Shown here in pieces: positions 1 to 4,775 of a stretch of 10,448 nucleotides of DNA. The stretch is from an uncultured Caulobacteraceae bacterium (GTDB lineage Bacteria > Pseudomonadota > Alphaproteobacteria > Caulobacterales > Caulobacteraceae). Position numbers and translations under genes: made by a program. The notes beneath the pieces were generated by a model. That model was not told the origin of the DNA, did not search any database, and saw only the letters and a list, made by a program, of their open reading frames with translations. The stretch is from contig CAMLKO010000023.1 in assembly GCA_946480495.1 (NCBI GenBank), positions 1 to 10,448 on the forward strand. The letters run 5' to 3'. Position 1 is the first letter of the stretch. Each line of letters opens with the position of its first letter.

Positions 1-794
1 AGCAGCAGCAGGTAGTAGCCCGGAGCCTTCGACCAGTCCGCGCCGGCGGCCGCGGCCGCGAAGTTGGCGGCCGTCGGGGCGACGAACTTGCCCGCCTTGT
101 TCTGCATCAGGGCGTAGGTCATGCCGTTCTGCTTGGCGTAGGCGTATTCGACGTAGCCGATGGAGCCCAGGGTCTGCTTGACCAGGGCGGCGACGCCGTC
201 GTTGCCCTTGCCGCCGACGCCGGTCGGCCAGGCGACCGAGTCGCTGGCGCCGACGTCGCTGGCCCAGTGCGGGGCCTTCATGGCCAGGTAGCTGGTGAAC
301 AGGAAGGTCGTGCCCGAGCCGTCCGAGCGGTGCACCACCGTGATCGGCAGGTGCGGCAGGTTCACGCCCTTGTTGGTCAGCTTGATCAGCGGATCGTCCC
401 AGGTGCGGATGACGCCGCGGTAGATGTCGGCCAGTTGCGTGCCCGTCAGCTTGATCTGGCCCGGCGCGATGCCCGGCAGGTTCATCACCGGCACCACGCC
501 GCCCATGACGGTCGGGAACTGCATCAGGCCGCTGGCCTGCAGCTCGTCGATCTTCAGCGGCTTGTCGGTGCCGCCGAAGTCGACCGTCTTGGCCTTGATC
601 TGCTTGATGCCGCCGCCGGAGCCGATAGCCTGATAGTTGAGGTTCGTGCCCGCCTTGGCGCTATAGGCTTCCGCCCACTTGGCATAGATCGGCGCGGCGA
701 AGGTCGAACCCGCCCCGGTGATGGAAGCCGCTTGAGCGGCAGGCGCCCCCACGATGAGCGCGACGGCCACGGCCGCTGCGATTTTCTTCAACAT
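1..794 (-). CDS. pstS: PstS, periplasmic phosphate-binding protein of the Pst ABC transporter (3' end cut by window)
   Basis: Binds inorganic phosphate in the periplasm and delivers it to the PstCAB importer. The first 264 residues are visible and the C-terminus lies beyond base 1; family members are usually about 330-350 residues. An N-terminal signal peptide (MLKKIAAAVAVALIVGAPAAQA, cleavage probably after residue 22) precedes family motifs: ITGAGSTFAAPIYAKW, AIGSGGGIKQI, VDFGGTDKPL, the phosphate-loop segment HRSDGSGTTF, a WPTGVGGKGNDGVA stretch and GSIGYVEYAYA. Start: the only ATG in the area is at 794, with AGGAGA at 804-809, nine bases upstream. The gene lies downstream of the porin on the same strand but behind a terminator, so it probably has its own promoter; a Pho-box-like array sits at 875-903. 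The identity is secure from the motifs. Whether pstCAB follow cannot be seen. Confidence 0.95.
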   Translation of the reverse strand, partial: MLKKIAAAVAVALIVGAPAAQAASITGAGSTFAAPIYAKWAEAYSAKAGTNLNYQAIGSGGGIKQIKAKTVDFGGTDKPLKIDELQASGLMQFPTVMGGVVPVMNLPGIAPGQIKLTGTQLADIYRGVIRTWDDPLIKLTNKGVNLPHLPITVVHRSDGSGTTFLFTSYLAMKAPHWASDVGASDSVAWPTGVGGKGNDGVAALVKQTLGSIGYVEYAYAKQNGMTYALMQNKAGKFVAPTAANFAAAAAGADWSKAPGYYLLL

Positions 795-874
795 GATGAT
801 GTCTCTCCTGAAAGAGCGCCCCGTATTCTTCTGTCGCTCTCGAGGAGGGAGTAGTCCGGTTTCTTGCAGGCCCG

Positions 875-903
875 TTGACAGTATTGCTGCGGTTTTATGT
901 CAA
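875..903 (-). promoter_or_regulatory. Candidate Pho box (three half-sites) upstream of pstS
   Basis: Reading the minus strand there are three 7-bp units at 11-bp spacing: TTGACAT, then linker AAAA, CCGCAGC, linker AATA, and CTGTCAA. The outer two match the PhoB half-site CTGTCAT at 5/7 and 6/7. The middle one is degenerate (2/7). The AT-rich 4-bp linkers also fit the Pho box. A weak -10 candidate, TGCAAG, lies at 863-868. The site is about 80 bp upstream of the pstS start, where PhoB activation is expected. The match is by eye against the known consensus, and PhoB binding is inferred. Confidence 0.5.
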
Positions 904-920
904 TGCCTGTGGGCGGAATC

Positions 921-949
921 GAAAAGGAGCCCCCGTCGCCGGGAGCTCC
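921..949 (-). terminator. Rho-independent terminator after the porin gene
   Basis: On the minus strand a 10-bp stem (GGAGCTCCCG paired with CGGGGGCTCC, one T-G wobble) with a GCGA loop is followed directly by TTTTC. It lies about 30 bases past the porin stop codon and upstream of the pstS Pho-box candidate, so it should separate the porin and pstS transcripts. Confidence 0.75.
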
Positions 950-979
950 CCAATCGAAATCCTTTTTACTTGAGGCGTA

Positions 980-2293
980 TTACCAGCGGTATTGACCCCA
1001 GACGCCGAACTCGTCGTAGGTTCCCTTGTTGGAGCCGCCGATCGTGCCGTTCGAGGTGCTGAACGTGCCGTGCTTGGCCTCGTCGCGCTTATAGACGAGG
1101 GCGAAGTCGACGATCTTGGTCGGCTCCCACTGCAGGCCCACGTTGAAGTAGTTGTCGCGGACGCTGGGGTTGCCGGTGCTGCTCTTCTTCACCCAGTCAT
1201 AGCGGCCGAAGGCCGAGACCTGCGGGGTGAAGGCGTAGGTGGCGAACGCGGACCAGCCGTCGGCGCTGTCGCTGTTCACGCTGGTGACGCTGTTCCAGTT
1301 CTTGGTGCTGAAATACTCGGCGCCGAACTTCAGGCCCTCGATCTTGTAGCCGGCGATCGCGTCCCAGCGGGTGGCGATGTGGTGCGTGACCGCGCCTTCG
1401 ACGTTCTTGCCCAGCTTTCCGGAGTAGCCGCCGAGGCCGAGCGTCAGACCCTGGACGGTCGTGCTGACGCGGCCTTCGATGTCGACGCTCTTGGAGCGGG
1501 TCGGGTTCTTGTAGCCGTTGCCGTTGATGAGGGAGACCTGGTAGTTCAGCATTCCATCGGCGACCTTGCCGAGCACGTGCACGCCCCAGTCGGCCGAGGT
1601 CCCGTACTTGGTGCGGTCGGCCACGGTGTTTTCAATGTAGCGCAGGCCGTAGACGTCTTCCGCGAACGGGATCCAGGGCAGGTCGGCCGAACCGACGCGG
1701 ACGGTCAGCGCGTCCGAGTACTTGGCCTGCAGGTAGGCCTTCTTCACATAGACGTCGATCTGCTGGCCGGAGTTGTAGGTGACGTCGGTGGTGATGTTGC
1801 CGGAGTAGGTGTCGTTGAACTTGTGGTCGATGCCGACATAGAAGCGCTTGATGTCGAAGCCCGTGCCGGAGTCGGCCTGCTTCACACTGTTGTTCTTGTG
1901 CTCGATGTGGCTGATGTCCCAGTACATCCGGCCGCTGACCGAGGTGTTGTCGGCCCAGGAAGGCTTCGGCTTGGGCGTATTGGCGGCGACTTCGCTCTTC
2001 ACCTGGGTCGGGATGGTCTGAATTTGCGCCTGAGCGGCCTGGGCGGTCGCCTGGGCGTCCGCGGCCTGCTGTTGAACGGCCGCCTGACTGCCTTCGATGG
2101 CGTTCAGCCGATCCGTCAGGATACGAACCTGTTCACGCAGCGAGTCGATTTCCGCGGCCTGAATTTCGGCGGCGCTCGGCCCCGACTCGACGGCGACGGC
2201 CTGCTGCCGGGCGGCGGCGTCGGCCTGGGAAGCGACCCCGACGGCGAGCAGCGCCCCCATGGCGGCTCCCGTCACCAGAGACATTTTTTTCAT
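980..2293 (-). CDS. Outer-membrane porin of the phosphate-selective OprO/OprP (Porin_O_P) type
   Basis: A predicted 437-residue outer-membrane beta-barrel channel, probably for phosphate or polyphosphate. Residues 1-27 form a signal peptide (MKKMSLVTGAAMGALLAVGV, then ASQADAA). Residues about 43-92 are an Ala/Gln-rich coiled coil (EIDSLREQVRILTDRLNAIE), as in many porins of this group. From about residue 115 to the end alternating beta-strands typical of barrels run to a C-terminal GQYRW, the aromatic-terminated signature read by the BAM machinery. Start: ATG at 2293 has GAGGGG at 2301-2306, seven bases upstream; an in-frame ATG at 2284 is less well placed. A Pho-box-like site upstream and pstS downstream support a phosphate role. 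Substrate specificity is inferred from context because barrel sequences discriminate poorly; a general porin is the alternative. Confidence 0.87.
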   Translation of the reverse strand: MKKMSLVTGAAMGALLAVGVASQADAAARQQAVAVESGPSAAEIQAAEIDSLREQVRILTDRLNAIEGSQAAVQQQAADAQATAQAAQAQIQTIPTQVKSEVAANTPKPKPSWADNTSVSGRMYWDISHIEHKNNSVKQADSGTGFDIKRFYVGIDHKFNDTYSGNITTDVTYNSGQQIDVYVKKAYLQAKYSDALTVRVGSADLPWIPFAEDVYGLRYIENTVADRTKYGTSADWGVHVLGKVADGMLNYQVSLINGNGYKNPTRSKSVDIEGRVSTTVQGLTLGLGGYSGKLGKNVEGAVTHHIATRWDAIAGYKIEGLKFGAEYFSTKNWNSVTSVNSDSADGWSAFATYAFTPQVSAFGRYDWVKKSSTGNPSVRDNYFNVGLQWEPTKIVDFALVYKRDEAKHGTFSTSNGTIGGSNKGTYDEFGVWGQYRW

Positions 2294-2343
2294 TTGAAAA
2301 CCCCTCGTGATGCGCGGCTTCCAGCGAGCTGCGCCGGGGTCCT

Positions 2344-2375
2344 CTTACAAAGCTTCCATGACAGTTCGATGTAAC
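2344..2375 (-). promoter_or_regulatory. Candidate PhoB-dependent promoter of the porin gene (Pho box plus -10)
   Basis: On the minus strand the half-sites GTTACAT and CTGTCAT (2358-2375) are separated by CGAA, giving the 11-bp repeat of a Pho box; the second half-site is a perfect match and the first matches 4 of 7. Eight bases further is TGTAAG (2344-2349), a 4/6 match to a -10 element, as expected where PhoB replaces the -35. It lies 50-80 bp before the porin ATG. Visual match only. Confidence 0.5.
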
Positions 2376-2456
2376 CGCGCGGGCCCGAAATGACGCAGGT
2401 CCGGCGCGGCGGCTTTTCCTTGTGGATAACCTGAAATCTGCTTTCGCCGGCGCGGG

Positions 2457-2474
2457 CTGTCACACGCTTTTCAT
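2457..2474 (+). promoter_or_regulatory. Pho-box-like site on the plus strand, divergent from the porin
   Basis: CTGTCAC and TTTTCAT are separated by the four bases ACGC, an 11-bp repeat matching CTGTCAT at 6/7 and 5/7. It points rightward, away from the porin, with no protein gene before 2609. No convincing -10 follows; CAGAAA ten bases on is only 3/6. It could drive a small RNA ending at the terminator at 2544-2576, act as a remote site for the porin, or be chance. Confidence 0.35.
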
Positions 2475-2484
2475 GAGAATGGGC

Positions 2485-2576
2485 CAGAAAGGTCCCTGTT
2501 ACTGCCCGAGACCCGATTTCCACCCATCATTGTTCCCCCCTTCCGGCCGCGGCCCTCAGGTCGCGGCCGTTCTTTT
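2485..2576 (+). ncRNA. Possible small RNA between a Pho-box-like site and a strong terminator
   Basis: This part of the 2294-2608 gap has no supportable protein gene, yet ends in a strong plus-strand terminator and starts just after a rightward Pho-box-like site. It holds a small hairpin (GGGCC, loop AGAAA, GGTCC, with a wobble pair) near 2482-2496, and C-rich unpaired stretches (CCACCC near 2520, CCCCCC at 2535-2540). C-rich loops of this kind are used by alphaproteobacterial sRNAs to pair with Shine-Dalgarno sequences. The 5' end is a guess. An alternative is an attenuated leader of the downstream regulator gene. No known RNA family was recognised. Confidence 0.25.
2544..2576 (+). terminator. 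Strong rho-independent terminator without an upstream protein gene
   Basis: An 11-bp stem (2544-2554 with 2559-2569; CGGCCGCGGCC against GGTCGCGGCCG, one wobble) closes a CTCA tetraloop and is followed by TTCTTTT at 2570-2576. The U-tract is only on the plus strand, so it terminates rightward transcription. The next gene starts at 2609 on the same strand. Confidence 0.65.
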
Positions 2577-2594
2577 CGGGGGCGGGCAAACATC

Positions 2595-2608
2595 GTATAT
2601 CGAGCCTT
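2595..2608 (+). promoter_or_regulatory. Candidate -10 element giving a leaderless arsR-type transcript
   Basis: TATATC at 2596-2601 ends seven bases before the regulator ATG at 2609, and no Shine-Dalgarno sequence is present. Transcription would therefore begin at or next to the A of the ATG. The -35 is poor. The same TATATA/C, then GA-G-CC, then ATGG arrangement precedes the permease gene, so this may also be part of an operator. Confidence 0.35.
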
Positions 2609-2962
2609 ATGGCAGGTCCCCCCCAGCCGGCCGCTGTTCCCGGCCACGAAGACCTTGCGCGCCTGGAGGCGAGCGCGGCGGCCGCCGCGCGGCTGATGAA
2701 GATGCTGGCCAGCGAACAGCGCCTGGTCCTGCTCTGCCGGCTGGCCGAGGGCGAGTGCTCCGTGGGGGATCTCGCGACCTACGTGGGGCTGGCGCAGTCG
2801 GCGGCCTCCCAGCACCTGGCCAAGCTGAGGACCGACGGGCTGGTGGCGACCCGGCGCGACGGCCAGACGATCTACTACCGGCTGGCCAACCCCGCCGCGA
2901 TCCGGGTGATCGACACCCTCTGCGAGATCTACAACGAGCCCAGCGACCGCCAGGCGACGTAG
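2609..2962 (+). CDS. ArsR-family regulator, BigR/SqrR/YgaV (sulfide-sensing) type
   Basis: A 117-residue winged-helix repressor. Residues about 25-92 form the HTH core: LMKMLASEQRLVLLCRLAEG, then GECSVGDLATYVGLAQSAAS with the recognition helix SAASQHLAKLRTDGLV, and the wing TRRDGQTIYYRL. The sequence resembles BigR/SqrR/YgaV, which repress sulfide-oxidation genes until two cysteines are joined by persulfide chemistry. Here the first is C43 (VLLC). The second expected position, 66 residues on in SqrR and BigR as I recall them, is N109, and the nearest cysteine is C105 (DTLCEIYNE); C50 is an extra cysteine. The permease and persulfide-dioxygenase neighbours fit this role. Metal sensing is less likely because no ELCVCDL-type motif is visible. 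The 3' end overlaps the convergent permease gene by 34 bp. ATG 2609 is the best start although no ribosome-binding site is visible. Confidence 0.85.
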   Translation: MAGPPQPAAVPGHEDLARLEASAAAAARLMKMLASEQRLVLLCRLAEGECSVGDLATYVGLAQSAASQHLAKLRTDGLVATRRDGQTIYYRLANPAAIRVIDTLCEIYNEPSDRQAT

Positions 2963-3711
2963 GCGGCGACAACCAGCACCAGGCCCGCGAACAGCCGCCG
3001 CGCCAGCAGCGCCCGGCCGGCCAGCGCCCTCGCCGCCCTGGCCCCGCCCAGGCCGCCGATGGCGCCGCCCGCGACGAACACCGCCGCCAGCGGCCAGTCC
3101 ACCAGACCCGAGACCGCGTAGTTGGCCGAGGTCGCCGCGCCGAACAGGGCGACCGACAGCAGCGAGGAGGCCGCGGCGCTGGCCAGCGTCATGCCGGTCG
3201 CCGCCATCAGCCCCGGCACGATCAGGAAGCCGCCGCCGATGCCGAAGAAGCCCGCCGCAAGGCCGGTCACGAGACCGGCGGGCGCGAGCTTCAGGGTCAG
3301 CTTCCAGTCGATATGGACGTCGGGGTCGCCATGGTCCCGCGGCCTGCGGATCATCGAGAGCGCGATGGCGGCCATGGCGAAGGCGAAGAAGAGCAGCAGG
3401 CGCTGGCCGTCCACCTGCTTGGCGAGGCTGGACCCCAGCAGCGAGCCGATCAGGCCCGCCGCGGCGAAGACGCTGGCGCAGGGCCACTTCACCCGCCCGC
3501 CGCGCCAATGGGCAAAGAGGCTCATGGCGGCGTTGACGGACACCGCCGCCGCCGAGGTGCCGATGGCGACGTGGGGGTCGCGCACGCCCACCACATAGAG
3601 CAGCGCAGGCGTCGCCAGCACCGAACCGCCGCCGCCGAACGTCGCCAGCAGAAAGCCCACCAGCCCTCCGCTGAGGGCCGCCAGCGCGGCGGTGACGAGG
3701 GTCAGGTCCAT
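2929..3711 (-). CDS. TauE/SafE-family sulfite/sulfur-anion exporter permease
   Basis: A 260-residue inner-membrane protein, about eight hydrophobic segments, almost the normal family length. It has the two family glycine-rich signatures in symmetrical halves: TFGGGGSVLATPALLYVVGV (residues 24-43) and GFFGIGGGFLIVPGLMAATG (154-173), with a charged cytoplasmic loop RRPRDHGDPDVHIDWK between the halves. Members export sulfite, sulfoacetate or other sulfur anions. Next to a persulfide dioxygenase, whose product is sulfite, sulfite export is the natural guess. The BigR operons of Xylella and Agrobacterium also pair such a permease with Blh. Start ATG 3711 has no Shine-Dalgarno but a TATATA six bases upstream suggests a leaderless mRNA. 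It is divergent from the dioxygenase gene and convergent with the regulator. The exact substrate is unproven. Confidence 0.88.
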   Translation of the reverse strand: MDLTLVTAALAALSGGLVGFLLATFGGGGSVLATPALLYVVGVRDPHVAIGTSAAAVSVNAAMSLFAHWRGGRVKWPCASVFAAAGLIGSLLGSSLAKQVDGQRLLLFFAFAMAAIALSMIRRPRDHGDPDVHIDWKLTLKLAPAGLVTGLAAGFFGIGGGFLIVPGLMAATGMTLASAAASSLLSVALFGAATSANYAVSGLVDWPLAAVFVAGGAIGGLGGARAARALAGRALLARRLFAGLVLVVAAYVAWRSLGSL

Positions 3712-3716
3712 GGCGT

Positions 3717-3758
3717 CTATATATGCATTATTGCTAATTTATCCAGCGCGCCTATATG
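3717..3758. promoter_or_regulatory. Divergent promoters of the permease and dioxygenase genes with a central palindrome
   Basis: The AT-rich 66-bp spacer stands out from the GC-rich surroundings. Rightward: TTGCTA (3731-3736), 16 bp, TATATG (3753-3758). Leftward: TGGATA, 16-17 bp, TATATA (3718-3723), only six bases before the permease ATG. ATTA-TTGC-TAAT (3727-3738) is a palindrome covering the rightward -35 and lying inside the leftward promoter spacer, an ideal place for a repressor to shut both. Binding by the neighbouring ArsR-type regulator is inference; I did not match it to a remembered BigR box. Confidence 0.5.
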
Positions 3759-3777
3759 CTCGGCAAAGGAGAACGCC

Positions 3778-4638
3778 ATGTCCGTTCAGCAACAGGTCTT
3801 CTTCCACCCGCCGACGTCGACGGCCACCTACCTGCTCTGGGACGAGGCGACCAAGGATGCGGCCGTCATCGACCCGGTGCTCGACTACGACGCCAAGTCG
3901 GCGAGGATCTCCACCTTACAGGCCGACGAGATCCTCGACTTTGCGGCAGGTCATGGTCTGACGCTGCGCTACGTCCTGGAGACCCACGCCCACGCCGACC
4001 ACCTTTCGGCGGCCGACTGGCTGCGGCGCAAGACCGGCGCGAAGGTGGTCATCGGCGAACATATCACCCAGGTGCAGAGCCATTTCCGCAGCATGTTCGG
4101 GGCTGACGACGTCAAGCCGGACGGCGGCGCCTTCGACCGGCTGGTCGCCGACGGCGAGGTGCTGATGCTGGGCGAGACGCCGATCGAGGTGATCTACACG
4201 CCCGGCCACACCTCGGCCGACGTCAGCTACCACGTGGGCGACGCGGTCTATGTCGGCGACACCCTGTTCATGCCCGACTACGGCACCGCGCGGACCGATT
4301 TCCCGGGCGGGGACGCGGTCGCCCTCTACCGCTCGATCCGCCGCATCCTCGACCTGCCGCCGCAGACGAAGGTCTATGTCGGCCACGACTATCTTCCCGA
4401 GGGCCGGACCGCGTTCGCCTGGGAGAGCACGGTCGCCGAACAGCGCGCCCGCAACGTCCACATCCACGACGGCGTCGCCGAGGCCGAGTTCGTGGAGCGC
4501 CGCAAGGCCCGCAACGCGACGCTCGCCCCGCCGGCGCTGATCCTGCCCTCGCTGCAGGTCAACATCCGGGCCGGCGCCATGCCGCCGCCGGAGAAGGACG
4601 GCCGCATTTACCTGCGCCTGCCGGTCACGTTCGGCTAA
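3778..4638 (+). CDS. blh: Persulfide dioxygenase-like metallo-beta-lactamase-fold protein (Blh/ETHE1 type)
   Basis: 286 residues. Likely oxidises glutathione persulfide, or a similar persulfide, to sulfite with an iron centre in the cytoplasm, detoxifying sulfide. The metallo-beta-lactamase metal motif is THAHADH (H70, H72, D74, H75), with H144 (TPGHTSAD), D161 (YVGDTLF) and H203 (VGHDY). By analogy with ETHE1 the iron ligands would be H70, H144 and D161. The GTARTDFPGGDA segment (169-180) resembles the substrate-binding arginine region of persulfide dioxygenases. The C-terminal extension EFVERRKARNATLAPPALILPSLQVNIRAG is typical of Blh proteins. Start ATG 3778 has AGGAGA at 3767-3772; the reading frame stays open far upstream to 2422, but that runs through other genes. 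No rhodanese domain is fused. Regulation by the ArsR-type protein is inferred. A glyoxalase-II role is the less likely alternative. Confidence 0.9.
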   Translation: MSVQQQVFFHPPTSTATYLLWDEATKDAAVIDPVLDYDAKSARISTLQADEILDFAAGHGLTLRYVLETHAHADHLSAADWLRRKTGAKVVIGEHITQVQSHFRSMFGADDVKPDGGAFDRLVADGEVLMLGETPIEVIYTPGHTSADVSYHVGDAVYVGDTLFMPDYGTARTDFPGGDAVALYRSIRRILDLPPQTKVYVGHDYLPEGRTAFAWESTVAEQRARNVHIHDGVAEAEFVERRKARNATLAPPALILPSLQVNIRAGAMPPPEKDGRIYLRLPVTFG

Positions 4639-4639
4639 C

Positions 4640-4661
4640 AAGCCTGCCTTACGAGGTTTTT
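4640..4661 (+). terminator. Weak terminator-like hairpin after the dioxygenase gene
   Basis: AAGCCT pairs with AGGTTT (one G-T wobble) around an 8-base loop and runs into TT, directly after the stop codon. The stem is short and the call is marginal. Read-through into the kinase gene is possible. Confidence 0.3.
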
Positions 4662-4663
4662 CC

Positions 4664-4688
4664 GGAACCCGTGACTTTCGGGGCCGTT
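4664..4688 (+). promoter_or_regulatory. EcfG/SigT-type general stress response promoter
   Basis: GGAAC (4664-4668) and CGTT (4685-4688) are separated by exactly 16 bases, a perfect match to the alphaproteobacterial EcfG-family consensus GGAAC-N16/17-CGTT (SigT in Caulobacter). A start site about 6-8 bases past CGTT would leave a leader of roughly 80 bases before the kinase ATG. The match is exact; use by EcfG is inferred. Confidence 0.6.
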
Positions 4689-4751
4689 CACGATGACCGT
4701 CGTTGCGTTCGGGGAAATCACATTGCCGTTCCGGTCAGAGGTTAGCGCACC

Positions 4752-4772
4752 CCGCCGCAGGTCCGGCGGAGG
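4752..4772 (+). promoter_or_regulatory. Hairpin overlapping the kinase ribosome-binding site
   Basis: CCGCCG (4752-4757) and CGGCGG (4764-4769) form a perfect 6-bp GC stem around CAGGTC. The right arm supplies the first two G of the Shine-Dalgarno GGAGG (4768-4772), which sits three bases before ATG 4776. The hairpin could lower translation, but a chance hairpin is easy in GC-rich DNA. Confidence 0.3.
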
Positions 4773-4775
4773 CGC

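Noticed and set aside
1..11. CAG-repeat microsatellite at the window edge
   Set aside because: It is only a short run of leucine codons (LLL) inside pstS on the minus strand.
267..854. 195-codon plus-strand frame
   Set aside because: It is antisense to pstS, which has a signal peptide and all the expected motifs.
875..903. Sigma-70 promoter with TTGACA as -35
   Set aside because: The hexamer 17 bp away is TGTCAA, not a -10 box, on both strands. Pho half-sites explain the spacing better.
992..2374. 460-codon plus-strand frame opposite the porin
   Set aside because: The Val/Gly/Asp-rich translation has no signal or domain. The minus-strand porin has a signal peptide, barrel pattern and aromatic C-terminus.
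2422..3777. Upstream extension of the dioxygenase reading frame
   Set aside because: The frame happens to stay open through the regulator and permease genes. The metallo-beta-lactamase homology begins at MSVQQQVFFHP after a good ribosome-binding site.
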